Assembly (NCBI GenBank): GCA_021372715.1
Contig: JAJFTX010000005.1
Location: 1-17,780 of the forward strand
Length of the DNA stretch: 17,780 nt
From: Methanobacterium sp.
Lineage (GTDB): Archaea; Methanobacteriota; Methanobacteria; Methanobacteriales; Methanobacteriaceae
Direction: 5' to 3'
Shown here: positions 1 through 9,237 of the stretch, in pieces
How positions within the stretch are numbered: position 1 is the first letter of the stretch
Layout of the letters: each line of letters begins with the position of its first letter
The notes under the pieces: generated by a model
Seen by the model: only the letters and a program-made list of their open reading frames with translations
What the model was told of the DNA's origin: nothing
Database searches by the model: none
Program-made: the position numbers and the translations under genes

Positions 1-1
1 A

Positions 2-2008
2 GAAGGTAAACTGCAATGGATATATCGTAATGACGGTTATACAAGTGGTGGCTTCTCCCCTTCAACAGATGCTGATGGTAACATATACTTCCCTGCCTAT
101 GGCCCTGCTGGATCAGGGGCTGAATATTATATGTTTTCAATAAACTCAAGGGGAAATTTAATATGGCAATATCCCACCATAACACCTGCTTATACTCCAA
201 CTATTGGACTGGATGGAACCGTTTATTTCGGAACCATGGGTAGTGGTATATTTGCTTTGGATAGTCATGGATCTTTAAAATGGCATTACAACGGTACGGG
301 TATTGTAAGTCCCGTAATCATAGGCTCGGATGGTACATTATATTATGCTAATAATAATCACGCTGGTTTATATGCAATTAATGATAAGCCAGTAACTAAC
401 ACCCGCAGCGGTCTGTCTTACGATAATATACAAGCGGCTATTGATGCTCCGGAAACTCTAAATGGTGATACCATAACAGCACAAGCAGGTACCTACACTG
501 AGAATGTAATATTGGCAAATAAGGAAGAAATAACAATACAGGCAATAGGATCAGCCATAGTGAATCCACTAAATGTAAACTTGCCAGTAATCACCATAAA
601 TAACGCTTGGGCATGTAACATCCAGGGATTCAACATTACGGGAGCTATCAATTCTTTTGGAATTTACTTAAATAATGTTACATATTGTCAAATAATGGGA
701 AACACAATATCCAATAATTTCATAGGAGTATTCATCCAAAATTCCATGCCCGAAATCTCTTCCCATAACACCATCTCAGGTAATAACATCCAAAATAATG
801 GTTGGTTGGGTATAGGTGTGGATAATTCCTCGTGGAACAGCATAAACGGTGATAATAATATATCAGGAAATGTAGAGGGTGTTTATATAGTAAACAATTC
901 CAACAACAACACAGTATCTTCTAATAATATACATAATAACACAAATACAGGGATTAGTATCTTAAATAATTCCATCATGAATAATGTCTCCAATAATTTG
1001 GAAATATCCTATAATGGCGTTATCGGTGTGCTTATTCGAGATACGGATACTAACACTATCAGTGTTAATAATATAGAGAATAATGGTTGGGCTGGTATAG
1101 CATTGGATAACTCCCATGGAAACATCATCAACGATGCCAACATAATCACTGGTAACCAGGAAGGATTGAACATATCGGGCTCTTCAGGTAACATCATCAC
1201 TGGGAATGACATAATAGAAAATAAAAATATTGGTATAAGTATTATAAACGGTTCAACCTGGAATTTCATCACATATAATCCAATATGGGTTAATGGGAGT
1301 ATGGGAATTTATATCCGAGATTCTAATACAAATAAAATCTCCAATAATGCCATAGTCAACAATGGATGGGCAGGAATCTGTATGGATAATGCTAATATGA
1401 ACACCATATACCATGACAATTGGGTCCGTTATAATCTAGAAGGATTATATATAGTTAACAACTCCAACGAAAACACCATCACCGCCAATACCATATCAGA
1501 TAATCTGGATACTGGAATATACATCGATAACTCAACTGGTAATAATATAAACAGTAACAAAGAAATATCCCGTAATGGAATGATAGGAATTCTCCTTCGA
1601 AACGCTAATATGAACAATATCCGTGGGAACATTATAGCAGATAATAGTTTCTCAGGTATAGCCCTGGATAACGCCAATAGTAACATCATAAATGGATTAA
1701 ACGTAATCAGCGGAAGTCAGATAGGTTTATATGTAACGAATAACGCCAATGCAAACATTATTGATCATAACACATTACAGAGGAATAATTGGGCTGGAAT
1801 TGTCTTAGACAACGCTACTAATACAACTATTTACCAGAACAACTTCATACGCAACCCATTGCAGGCTCTGGCACAGAACGGATCCGGTAATTCTTTCTAT
1901 CAAGGCACCACAGGAAACTACTGGAGTGACTGGCCCAGCACTTATCCCCGACCCATAGATGGTAATGAGGGATTAATTGATCAATACCCCAGTTTAACAC
2001 CATTCTAA
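2..2008 (+). CDS. Cell-surface PQQ-propeller / NosD-like beta-helix protein, 5'-truncated by window edge
   Basis: The reading frame is open from base 2 without a stop, so the ATG at 131 is internal and the true start and signal peptide lie upstream. 668 codons are visible. Residues 1 to about 130 contain PQQ-type propeller blade motifs (GKLQWIYR, DGNIYFPA, GNLIWQYP, DGTVYFGT, GSLKWHYNG, DGTLYYAN). From about residue 135 (TRSGLSYDNIQAAID) a right-handed parallel beta-helix begins, with rungs of about 23 residues rich in Asn (NTI, GNNI, GI.LDNS). It closes with a typical NosD-type end (GNYWSDWPS, PIDGNEGLIDQYP). No C-terminal membrane anchor is visible. Such proteins are exported and usually interpreted as adhesin-like or surface-layer proteins in Methanobacteriales; the ligand is unknown. 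The PQQ-type blades are predicted structurally and do not imply that the cofactor binds. Confidence 0.85.
   Translation, partial: EGKLQWIYRNDGYTSGGFSPSTDADGNIYFPAYGPAGSGAEYYMFSINSRGNLIWQYPTITPAYTPTIGLDGTVYFGTMGSGIFALDSHGSLKWHYNGTGIVSPVIIGSDGTLYYANNNHAGLYAINDKPVTNTRSGLSYDNIQAAIDAPETLNGDTITAQAGTYTENVILANKEEITIQAIGSAIVNPLNVNLPVITINNAWACNIQGFNITGAINSFGIYLNNVTYCQIMGNTISNNFIGVFIQNSMPEISSHNTISGNNIQNNGWLGIGVDNSSWNSINGDNNISGNVEGVYIVNNSNNNTVSSNNIHNNTNTGISILNNSIMNNVSNNLEISYNGVIGVLIRDTDTNTISVNNIENNGWAGIALDNSHGNIINDANIITGNQEGLNISGSSGNIITGNDIIENKNIGISIINGSTWNFITYNPIWVNGSMGIYIRDSNTNKISNNAIVNNGWAGICMDNANMNTIYHDNWVRYNLEGLYIVNNSNENTITANTISDNLDTGIYIDNSTGNNINSNKEISRNGMIGILLRNANMNNIRGNIIADNSFSGIALDNANSNIINGLNVISGSQIGLYVTNNANANIIDHNTLQRNNWAGIVLDNATNTTIYQNNFIRNPLQALAQNGSGNSFYQGTTGNYWSDWPSTYPRPIDGNEGLIDQYPSLTPF
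794..1825 (+). repeat. In-gene tandem module of ~94 codons (four beta-helix rungs)
   Basis: The phrase NNGW(A/L)GI..DN(S/A) recurs at bases 794, 1079 and 1358, with a diverged copy DNSFSGIALDNAN at 1640, giving steps of 285, 279 and 282 bases. A further half-step copy, RNNWAGIVLDNAT, lies 141 bases on at 1781. In the same phase, (V/L/Q)EG(V/L)(Y/N)I..(N/S)(N/S) and GI(S/Y)I.N(S/G) motifs also recur. This indicates repeated duplication of a four-rung block, with a two-rung half-unit at the end. Confidence 0.75.
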
Positions 2009-2018
2009 ACTAAAAACA

Positions 2019-2039
2019 TTTTTTTTCAATTTTTATTTT
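2019..2039 (+). terminator. Oligo-T terminator after the surface protein gene
   Basis: Eleven to thirty-one bases after the TAA stop there are runs of 8, 5 and 4 T residues. Archaeal RNA polymerase terminates at such U-runs without needing a hairpin, and none is visible. Confidence 0.6.
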
Positions 2040-2044
2040 ATCAC

Positions 2045-2102
2045 TTATATTTAATGAGATAATTTAATCTCCCATAAAAAATAATAGAATAATAGGAGGT
2101 GA
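2045..2102 (+). promoter_or_regulatory. TATA box and strong Shine-Dalgarno of the tautomerase gene
   Basis: A TATA-like TTATATTTA lies at 2045-2053, predicting transcription from about 2075. The Shine-Dalgarno AGGAGGTGA at 2094-2102 is a near-perfect complement of the 16S 3' end and sits 7 bases before the ATG at 2110. It is the strongest ribosome binding site in the window and fixes the start. Confidence 0.6.
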
Positions 2103-2109
2103 AGTAGGT

Positions 2110-2301
2110 ATGCCGGTGATTACGATTGAAGGACCTCAAATGAGTAAAGAACAGAAGGCTGAGCTGGTGGATACATTTGCTAAAAAAGCCAGTGAAGTGA
2201 TGGGATTACCAGTAAGTGCCATGGTTATCATCATCAGAGAAGTGGAAGCTGAAAATGTGGGTGTTGGAGACTGTTTACTCTGTGATATGCGAAGAGAATG
2301 A
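2110..2301 (+). CDS. 4-oxalocrotonate tautomerase family protein (DmpI-like), CxxC tail
   Basis: A 63-residue protein of the tautomerase superfamily small-subunit type. The initiator Met precedes Pro ([10 protein letters not shown]), and removal of Met exposes the N-terminal proline that is the catalytic base in this family. The region [21 protein letters not shown] is split between the usual helix and its flanks; the C-terminal ENVGVG turn is the characteristic end of the monomer fold, which normally assembles as a hexamer. Substrate is unknown: methanogens have no aromatic meta-cleavage pathway, so a role in another keto-enol isomerisation is more likely. The chain ends [11 protein letters not shown], placing Cys55 and Cys58 as a CxxC pair, which is atypical for this family. 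It appears monocistronic, with its own promoter and a downstream T-run. Confidence 0.88.
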   Translation: MPVITIEGPQMSKEQKAELVDTFAKKASEVMGLPVSAMVIIIREVEAENVGVGDCLLCDMRRE

Positions 2302-2318
2302 CTTATTATTTAATTTTC

Positions 2319-2325
2319 TTTTTTT
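2319..2325 (+). terminator. Oligo-T terminator after the tautomerase gene
   Basis: Seven consecutive T residues within a T-rich stretch (2311-2335), starting 18 bases after the TGA stop. No hairpin is evident. Confidence 0.45.
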
Positions 2326-2358
2326 ATTTATTTAATCTAAGTTTTTGATGTGTATTTT

Positions 2359-4458
2359 ATGGCTGAAAAAAAGAAACATTACAACCATCTTAAAAATGAG
2401 AAAAGCCCCTATCTAATTCAGCACGCGAAAAATCCGGTAGACTGGTATCCCTGGGGAGAAGAAGCATTTAAAAAAGCAAAAAGGGAAAATAAACCGATAT
2501 TCCTAAGCATTGGTTACTCCACCTGTCACTGGTGTCATGTGATGGCCCGGGAATCCTTCCAGGATCCAGAGATGGGAGATCTGATCAACCAGGTCTTCAT
2601 ACCCATTAAAGTTGATCGGGAAGAACTTCCTGATGTGGACTCCACCTATATGACAGCCTCCCAGATCATGACTGGAACAGGAGGCTGGCCTTTAACTGTA
2701 TTTCTAACCCCAGATTTAAAACCATTCTTCGCAGGTACCTATTTCCCCAAGGACACCACCGAGATAAGCATAGGTCTCAGACAGATAATATTAAACGTAA
2801 AAGAATTATGGAATAATCAAAGTGAGGAAGTACTTAAAAATGCAGAAGAAATATCATCCAACCTGAAAAACATATCCCAGACCAAATCCGGAGATCTCCT
2901 AGATGAACCAGTACTAAAAAACACCTACAAAATATTAGAAAAGAGCTGTGATGAATACGGGGGATTTGGAACCAGCCAGAAATTCCCCAGTCCCAACATC
3001 CTCTTATACCTCTTACACTACTGGGAAAGCACCGGAGAAGAAAATGCACTGGAGATGGTGAGGAAAACACTGGATCACATGAGCCGAGGAGGCATTTGGG
3101 ATCATATAGGCTATGGTTTCCACAGGTACAGTGTGGATCCCCAATGGTTGATTCCCCATTTTGAGAAAATGCTCTATGACCAGGCCCTACTGGCCATAGT
3201 CTACATGGAAGCATATCAGGCCACTGGAAATAATGAATATCAGCAAAAAACAGATCAAATCCTCAAATACGTACTAAGAGATATGAAATCACCCCAGGGA
3301 GGATTCTATTCTGCAGAAGATGCGGAAAGTGAAGGTGAAGAAGGAAAATATTACCTCTGGAGTAAAAAAGAAATCACTAAAATCTTAAACCAGGAAACAA
3401 CAGGATCCCCTAAAGATTCTGAAATGTTCTCTCTAATTTACCAGATCCAAGAAAAAGGGAACTATTTTGATATGGCCAGTGGAGGATACAATGGAATGAA
3501 CATCCCCCACCTTAAGCAACCTTTGGAGAAGACAGCAGAAGAAATGGGTATGGAAGTAGAGGAACTCCAACAGAAACTGGAGAATATGAGAAGAAAATTA
3601 TTCCAGGCACGAGAAGAGAGGATACATCCCTCTAAAGATGATAAGATACTAACTGATTGGAATGGGTTAATGATCGCGGCCCTGGCTCGGGCCGGACGAG
3701 TCTTAGGCCGGAAAGAATATACTGAAACCGCCATAAAGGCCGTTGATTTTATTAAAAACAACCTTTATCAGGAGGGTAAGTTAATGCACCGCTACCGTGA
3801 TGGTGAAGTGAAAGTGGAAGGCTACCTGGAAGATTATACATTCATGATCTGGAGTCTTCTGGAGTTATACCAGACCACCCTGGATTCATCCTATCTGAAA
3901 TGGGGATTAGAACTTAACCAGATACTACTGGACCAATTCTGGGATAGTGAGGAAGGAGGATTTTTCCTAACCTCTAAAGATGCCGCTGATTTACTGATGC
4001 GTAAGAAGGATGCCAGTGACGGATCCCTACCATCCGGTAATGGAGTGATGTTTTTAAATATGCTAAGACTTTCCAGTATACTGGAGGATCAAAAATTAAA
4101 GGAAAAAACCATAGAACTGGAGAAGGCCTTCGCACCCCGGGTTAAACAGATACCATCTGGACATACCATGTTCCTAATGGCCGTGATGGATCGCATTGGC
4201 CCGTTCTATGAGGTGGTGATCAGTGGGGAAAAGGAGGATGAGCAGACCCAGAAATTAATAGATAAATTGAACAGTAATTATCTTCCCCGAACTGTTTTTT
4301 CCCTTAATTCATCTGATGAGGAATGGTTAAGGATGAAGGTGGAATCTTTCCGAGAAAAAAAACCATTGGAAAAAAAGAGTACGGCTTATGTTTGTAAGCA
4401 GGGGGTATGTGAACTTCCCACCACTGATGAGAATAGATTAATGGAATTATTAAAATAA
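2359..4458 (+). CDS. Thioredoxin-like DUF255 / YyaL-SPATA20 family protein
   Basis: A full-length member (699 residues from the ATG at 2359) of the YyaL/SPATA20 family. The N-terminal DUF255 thioredoxin-like domain (about 10-170) starts with the hallmark [20 protein letters not shown] and carries STCHWCHVM, with Cys56 and Cys59 forming the CxxC. The rest is an (alpha/alpha)6-barrel resembling six-hairpin glycosidases ([63 protein letters not shown]). The conserved tail [15 protein letters not shown] adds Cys679 and Cys684. It has no signal peptide, so it is cytoplasmic. The biochemical role of the family is not established; redox activity is inferred from CxxC. An in-frame GTG at 2350 would add three residues; neither start has a clear Shine-Dalgarno. 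It is convergent with the NikR gene. Confidence 0.93.
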   Translation: MAEKKKHYNHLKNEKSPYLIQHAKNPVDWYPWGEEAFKKAKRENKPIFLSIGYSTCHWCHVMARESFQDPEMGDLINQVFIPIKVDREELPDVDSTYMTASQIMTGTGGWPLTVFLTPDLKPFFAGTYFPKDTTEISIGLRQIILNVKELWNNQSEEVLKNAEEISSNLKNISQTKSGDLLDEPVLKNTYKILEKSCDEYGGFGTSQKFPSPNILLYLLHYWESTGEENALEMVRKTLDHMSRGGIWDHIGYGFHRYSVDPQWLIPHFEKMLYDQALLAIVYMEAYQATGNNEYQQKTDQILKYVLRDMKSPQGGFYSAEDAESEGEEGKYYLWSKKEITKILNQETTGSPKDSEMFSLIYQIQEKGNYFDMASGGYNGMNIPHLKQPLEKTAEEMGMEVEELQQKLENMRRKLFQAREERIHPSKDDKILTDWNGLMIAALARAGRVLGRKEYTETAIKAVDFIKNNLYQEGKLMHRYRDGEVKVEGYLEDYTFMIWSLLELYQTTLDSSYLKWGLELNQILLDQFWDSEEGGFFLTSKDAADLLMRKKDASDGSLPSGNGVMFLNMLRLSSILEDQKLKEKTIELEKAFAPRVKQIPSGHTMFLMAVMDRIGPFYEVVISGEKEDEQTQKLIDKLNSNYLPRTVFSLNSSDEEWLRMKVESFREKKPLEKKSTAYVCKQGVCELPTTDENRLMELLK

Positions 4459-4463
4459 TAAAA

Positions 4464-4478
4464 TTTTTTTTAATTTTT
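4464..4478 (+). terminator. Oligo-T terminator in a convergent gene pair
   Basis: Eight T residues at 4464-4471 and five at 4474-4478 follow the TAA stop of the DUF255 gene. The second run overlaps the last codon of the convergent NikR gene, so the two 3' ends are only 18 bases apart. Confidence 0.5.
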
Positions 4479-4860
4479 ATATGGTGATCAATTTAATGTA
4501 ATCCATCTTCCGGCTGACATGGAACATCTTCTGTAGGGTGTTCATACGCTCGGCATCCCCTTCCATTATGAAGATCTCCAGACAGGTCTCATCTTTGAGA
4601 TGGCTGTGAATCTGGGTGCTGATGATATCCTCGAAATCGTGTTTTATTTCGGTTACTTTATCCTCTGCCTTCTGATTATGAATCACTATAAGAATAGAGT
4701 TAATATCACCCTGTAAATCTTTTTTTTCCTGATTATCCGCGATTAACATCCGTGTACTTGCACGTATAACCTCTGATCTGCCGGAGAAACCGATTTCATC
4801 CTTCAACTGGTCTATTTCATTTAATAATTTATCACTAAGTGAGATGCTGATGATGGCCAT
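4477..4860 (-). CDS. nikR: NikR-type metal-responsive ribbon-helix-helix repressor
   Basis: A 127-residue protein with an N-terminal ribbon-helix-helix DNA-binding domain ([19 protein letters not shown] then [12 protein letters not shown], residues 1-40) and a C-terminal ACT-like regulatory domain. The four square-planar nickel ligands of E. coli NikR (His76, His87, His89, Cys95) have exact counterparts at His74, His85, His87 and Cys93, with identical spacing (H-x10-H-x-H-x5-C). It is divergent from a ZnuABC-type importer with 91 bases between start codons, so that importer is the obvious candidate target. The start at 4860 is preferred over the ATG at 4866 because a TATA box (4883-4892) predicts transcription beginning at about 4861. 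The metal sensed in vivo could be nickel or another ion; the fold and ligand set are clear. Confidence 0.9.
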   Translation of the reverse strand: MAIISISLSDKLLNEIDQLKDEIGFSGRSEVIRASTRMLIADNQEKKDLQGDINSILIVIHNQKAEDKVTEIKHDFEDIISTQIHSHLKDETCLEIFIMEGDAERMNTLQKMFHVSRKMDYIKLITI

Positions 4861-4882
4861 GAACATTCATATTTTATTAATT

Positions 4883-4892
4883 TCTTATAAAA
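4883..4892 (-). promoter_or_regulatory. TATA box of the nikR-type gene (leaderless transcript predicted)
   Basis: On the minus strand the sequence reads TTTTATAAGA. Its centre is about 27 bases upstream of 4861, so the predicted transcript starts at the ATG at 4860, consistent with a leaderless mRNA. Confidence 0.55.
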
Positions 4893-4899
4893 TTATTGC

Positions 4900-4930
4900 T
4901 AAATATTATTAAGAAAATTTATAAATATTA
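4900..4930. promoter_or_regulatory. Candidate operator: direct repeat TAAATATTA across the divergent promoter
   Basis: TAAATATTA occurs at 4900-4908 and again at 4922-4930, 22 bases apart (about two helical turns). The second copy overlaps the importer's TATA box. A NikR-type tetramer binding here could block the importer and its own promoter. The base composition is very AT-rich, so chance is a real alternative. Confidence 0.3.
4918..4927 (+). promoter_or_regulatory. BRE/TATA of the metal ABC importer (near-leaderless)
   Basis: TTTATAAATA at 4918-4927 is preceded by the purine-rich BRE-like AAGAAAA (4911-4917). The predicted transcription start is about 4949, only 2-3 bases before the ATG at 4952, and there is no Shine-Dalgarno, so the first cistron is probably translated leaderless. 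Confidence 0.6.
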
Positions 4931-4951
4931 ATAAATACACATATTGATTTG

Positions 4952-5836
4952 ATGTCCCAGATAAATAAGAAAAAATTGACAGTAGCTATGGTGATTGTAA
5001 TCATCTCCGGGCTATTATTGGCATACCTAGCTGCAGAAAGAACTGATTCTTCAAACAATGATAAGATAGGAGTAATTGTAAGCATAGGCCCTGAGGTAGA
5101 ATTTGTTAAAGCCGTGGGTGGTGATAAGGTGGATGTAACCTTGATGGTACCCTCCACTGCAGATGTACATACCTACGAACCATTACCAGACCAGCTAAGC
5201 AAAGTAAAAAACGCCAGTATGTACGTTTCTGTAGGAACACCCATAGAATTCGAAACCAATTACCTGGATCGTATAATAGCCCTGAATCCAAAGATGCTGG
5301 TGGTTAACGCATCCCAGGGAATAACACTTATCCCCAACTCTGAGGAGGATTCAGAGGAGATAATGGATGCCCATGTATGGACCGATCCTGAAAATGCCAA
5401 GATCATGGTCAACAACATCTATGAAGGATTAATCAAAGTAGATCCCACCAATATGGAATATTATCAGAAAAACCGTGATGAATATCTAAAAAAACTGGAT
5501 GAGCTAAATAAAAACACCACAGAACTCCTGAAAGATAAAAAAAGACCCATATTAATCTTCCATCCAGCATTCGGTTACTATGCCAAAGCTTATAACTTAA
5601 CCATGATGGGGGTTATGGTCAACGATGAAGAACCATCACCCCAGAGGATAGCCATGATGGTGGATGTGGCTAAACAAGATAATATTAAAGTAGTCTATCT
5701 GGAACCCCAGTACGATCCCAAATTCATGCAGACCATAGCCAATCAGATAGGGGGAGAAATCCTAATGGTAAGTGTTCTGGATGAGCATTACCTGGAGAAT
5801 ATGAAAAAAGTAGCACTGGCATTCTCCAGATCATAG
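4952..5836 (+). CDS. znuA: Metal ABC transporter substrate-binding protein, ZnuA/cluster A-I family
   Basis: A 294-residue cluster-9 (Zn/Mn/Fe) binding protein. An N-terminal hydrophobic segment (about 9-27, after NKKK) serves as export signal or membrane anchor; there is no lipobox Cys. The metal ligands expected for this fold are visible: His73 (TADVHTYEP), His141 (DAHVWTDP), His204 (IFHPAFGYYAKAY) and an acidic fourth ligand near Asp277 (VSVLDEHYL). EPQYDP (251-256) is also characteristic. The loop before the second His lacks the His-rich tract of zinc-specific ZnuA and is acidic instead (SEEDSEEIMD). It delivers a divalent cation to the permease from outside the membrane. An upstream in-frame TTG at 4949 is less likely as start. 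It is the first gene of an operon with the ATPase and permease; zinc versus manganese, iron or nickel cannot be decided from sequence. Confidence 0.9.
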   Translation: MSQINKKKLTVAMVIVIISGLLLAYLAAERTDSSNNDKIGVIVSIGPEVEFVKAVGGDKVDVTLMVPSTADVHTYEPLPDQLSKVKNASMYVSVGTPIEFETNYLDRIIALNPKMLVVNASQGITLIPNSEEDSEEIMDAHVWTDPENAKIMVNNIYEGLIKVDPTNMEYYQKNRDEYLKKLDELNKNTTELLKDKKRPILIFHPAFGYYAKAYNLTMMGVMVNDEEPSPQRIAMMVDVAKQDNIKVVYLEPQYDPKFMQTIANQIGGEILMVSVLDEHYLENMKKVALAFSRS

Positions 5837-6634
<798 letters not shown>

Positions 6635-6698
6635 AAGATTGGATAAGACTAAATATTTATTTATATTGAATATGAAAACTTAATAGGCAGATACTACT

Positions 6699-7493
6699 AT
6701 GTTAGAATTTTTACAGTATGAATTCATGCAAAGGGCCTTCTTAGCTGCGGTGCTAGTTAGTGTAGCCTGCGGAGCAGTGGGTACCTATGTGGTGATTAAG
6801 AGAATAGTGTCCTTAAGCGGGGCAATATCCCACGCCGCCTTTGGAGGTGTAGGATTAGGTTACTTCTTCAGTTTAAATCCGGTCATAGCTGCCATACCCT
6901 TCAGCATATTAGCAGCACTCAGCATAGGATTTGCCCGGGATAAGATGAAGATCAGTGAGGACACAGCTATCGGTATACTGTGGAGCGTGGGAATGGCTTT
7001 GGGTATAATATTCATCAATTTAAAGTCAGGATATGCACCTGATCTCTTCAGTTATCTATTCGGAAGCATACTAACCGTATCCACCACAGATCTGTATATT
7101 ATGCTGGTTCTGGATGTGATCATCATCTTCCTGGTTTATCTATTTCGCAGGGAATTTCTGGCAGTATCCTTTGATGAAGAATTCTCCAAAGTGGTGGGAT
7201 TAAATTCAACCTATATCAACATGCTCCTACTGGCATTGATAGCCTTAAGCATAGTGGTGCTCATCAAAGTGGTGGGTGTTATTTTACTCATAGCCCTACT
7301 AGCCATCCCGGCAGCCATAGCTAAACAGTACACCTACGACATCCGCAAATTGATGATCCTATCCACCATCCTGGGAGTGATCCTCACCTCCCTGGGACTT
7401 ATCTTATCCTTCATCTTCAACTTATCCTCCGGAGCAACCATAGTCCTGGTGATGGCCGTGGCCTTTCTGCTCAGCTATTATATACAGGATTAG
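6699..7493 (+). CDS. znuB: Metal ABC transporter permease, ZnuB-like (ABC-3 family)
   Basis: A 264-residue integral membrane protein of the ABC-3 permease family with about eight hydrophobic segments. Family landmarks: [21 protein letters not shown] (residues 35-55, here broken by the 20-residue rule only in part: [16 protein letters not shown]), the coupling region [14 protein letters not shown], and [20 protein letters not shown] with the conserved ALLAIPAA. It forms the translocation path of the importer, probably as a dimer. It follows the ATPase gene after 64 bases, a gap that contains TATA-like sequence (about 6651-6666), so an internal promoter is possible although an operon is the simpler reading. 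Its 3' end is convergent with the SulP gene across a symmetric T/A terminator. Confidence 0.92.
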   Translation: MLEFLQYEFMQRAFLAAVLVSVACGAVGTYVVIKRIVSLSGAISHAAFGGVGLGYFFSLNPVIAAIPFSILAALSIGFARDKMKISEDTAIGILWSVGMALGIIFINLKSGYAPDLFSYLFGSILTVSTTDLYIMLVLDVIIIFLVYLFRREFLAVSFDEEFSKVVGLNSTYINMLLLALIALSIVVLIKVVGVILLIALLAIPAAIAKQYTYDIRKLMILSTILGVILTSLGLILSFIFNLSSGATIVLVMAVAFLLSYYIQD

Positions 7494-7515
7494 GAAGGTA
7501 TATTAACTGTTATTA

Positions 7516-7534
7516 TTTTTTTGGTCAAAAAAAA
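7516..7534. terminator. Bidirectional T7-GGTC-A8 terminator
   Basis: Seven T (7516-7522), GGTC, then eight A (7527-7534). Each strand presents a U-run to the transcript arriving on it, and the two runs can pair as a short hairpin. It lies between the convergent permease and SulP genes. Confidence 0.6.
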
Positions 7535-7539
7535 TCTTC

Positions 7540-9237
7540 TTAAACTTTTTCATCGCTAATATCTGATTTTTCAGATTCCCATAATCCTATACAATCTTCA
7601 ATGGTTAAAGGAACCTCACTTTCCACAATCTCTTTTTCTAGGATGGTTTTTTTAAGAGAATCCCTTATGGGTTCATACATATTAGCTACTTTAAAGGTAA
7701 TTCCCCTAAGTTTAAGTTCATCATATAGTTCCTCTAACATTTCAATAGCCGAATGATCGATGAAAGCGGTAGCCTCTAAATCTAGAATAAATAGTTCAGT
7801 GTCTTTATAATCTTTATCTACTAATAAGAGTATTTTATTTTTAACATCTTCCGTGTTTAAAAATATCTGAGATCCATCAACCCGAATTATAAGTATTCCC
7901 GGTATTTTCTTAGCCTCCATACGACGTTTAACATCTAAAAATTGATGTTTACCCTGCATCTTTCCGAGAACTGCTATATGGGGGTTGTACATTTTATTGA
8001 TCAATCCCACCACTGACATTATCACCCCTAATACAATACCTTCCAGTGCTCCGAAAAATAGCACAAACAGTAAAGTTAAAATGGCGATGGTGAATTCAAT
8101 CTTACTAAAATAATAGATATCCTTGAAATGAGAAATGTTCACTAAACCTCTTATAATAAACAATACTATGGCGGCCAGAATTGTCTCAGGTAAGTTGGTA
8201 AAAATCCCAGTTAAGAAAACCAGAACAAGTAAAATAATTATGCCGGACACACCTCCAGCTAGTTGGGTTTTCGCCCCACTATCATCATTAATAGCCGTCC
8301 GAGAAAGAGCTCCACCTACAGGCAATCCCTGAAATAAGCCTACAGCAATATTAGATGCTCCTAATGCTAATAATTCCTGGTTTTTATCAATTTTATATCT
8401 ATTTTTAGAGGCATATTCAGCAGCAAATAAATAACCCTCCATATAACTAATTAAAAAAACAGTAGCAGCTAAAGTAATTAGAATATTAACATCTAATAGG
8501 GTGGGATCGGGAATAATAAAAGCCGGTACTCCCTGGGGGATATGACCCACAAGTTTAACCCCTAAAGAAGCCAGATTGGTGAAAGTAAGAAGTACTATTG
8601 ATCCTAAAACGAGAATCAGGGTGTTGGGTAGTTTAGGGAATTTTTTAGTAGCCAAGAACAAAAATAAAATCCCGGCAACACCCACAGCCAATGTGGGTAA
8701 ATTAGTCTGATCAAGGTGAATAATTAGATAATAAATCCTTTCAAAAAAAGTTCCTGTACCACCAGAAATTCCGAATAATTTAGTAATCTGTCCAGATGCG
8801 ATATATAATGCCAGACCAGCTAGGAAACCGGTTAACACTGGTTTTGATATGAATTTGACTATAAAACCTAACCTCAAAGCCCAGGATAAGAGTGCCAGAA
8901 GACCAGCTATAACCGCCACTAGAGAAGCAATCATAGCATACTGGGCTGGATCAATTATCATTAAAGAACCCAGAGTAGAACCAACCAGTATCGAGAGAGT
9001 GGAAAGGGGGCCGATGGATAACTGACGAGATGTACCAAAAATTACATAAACGAACAGGGCAACCATAGCAGAATACAGGCCAACTTCAGGTGGTAAATTA
9101 GCTAATGAAACGTATGCCATGGATTCAGGGATCATAACCGCTCCAACGGTAATTCCAGCTATAATATCCGGGCGTAACCATGCTTTATTGTAGCTACGGG
9201 CCCATTTAGTTACTGGCAACAATGATTGAATCCTCAT
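7540..9237 (-). CDS. SulP-family anion transporter with C-terminal STAS domain
   Basis: A SulP (SLC26-type) permease, 565 residues from the ATG at 9237. The transmembrane part shows family motifs: WLRPDIIAGITVGAVMIPES, VGLYSAMVALFVYVIFGTSR, LSIGPLSTLS, and GLPVGGALSRTAINDDSGA (about 303-321), in 10-14 membrane segments. The C-terminal STAS domain (about 446-551) contains ILDLEATAFIDHSAIEMLEEL, where the usual Asp-Ser-Ser reads Asp-His-Ser. It probably imports sulfate or another oxyanion or bicarbonate by ion coupling; substrate cannot be read from sequence. An in-frame GTG at 9264 would add nine residues, and upstream of it an in-frame ATG is followed at once by TAG. It is downstream of the Lhr gene on the same strand but has its own promoter-like region, so it is likely separate. 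Confidence 0.9.
   Translation of the reverse strand: MRIQSLLPVTKWARSYNKAWLRPDIIAGITVGAVMIPESMAYVSLANLPPEVGLYSAMVALFVYVIFGTSRQLSIGPLSTLSILVGSTLGSLMIIDPAQYAMIASLVAVIAGLLALLSWALRLGFIVKFISKPVLTGFLAGLALYIASGQITKLFGISGGTGTFFERIYYLIIHLDQTNLPTLAVGVAGILFLFLATKKFPKLPNTLILVLGSIVLLTFTNLASLGVKLVGHIPQGVPAFIIPDPTLLDVNILITLAATVFLISYMEGYLFAAEYASKNRYKIDKNQELLALGASNIAVGLFQGLPVGGALSRTAINDDSGAKTQLAGGVSGIIILLVLVFLTGIFTNLPETILAAIVLFIIRGLVNISHFKDIYYFSKIEFTIAILTLLFVLFFGALEGIVLGVIMSVVGLINKMYNPHIAVLGKMQGKHQFLDVKRRMEAKKIPGILIIRVDGSQIFLNTEDVKNKILLLVDKDYKDTELFILDLEATAFIDHSAIEMLEELYDELKLRGITFKVANMYEPIRDSLKKTILEKEIVESEVPLTIEDCIGLWESEKSDISDEKV

Noticed and set aside
131..2008. Complete gene starting at the ATG at 131
   Set aside because: The frame is open upstream to base 2 and encodes further propeller motifs (GKLQWIYR, DGNIYFPA), so the gene is truncated by the window.
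2834..3214. Antisense open frame within the DUF255 gene
   Set aside because: It lies opposite conserved motifs of the DUF255 protein and its translation resembles no family.
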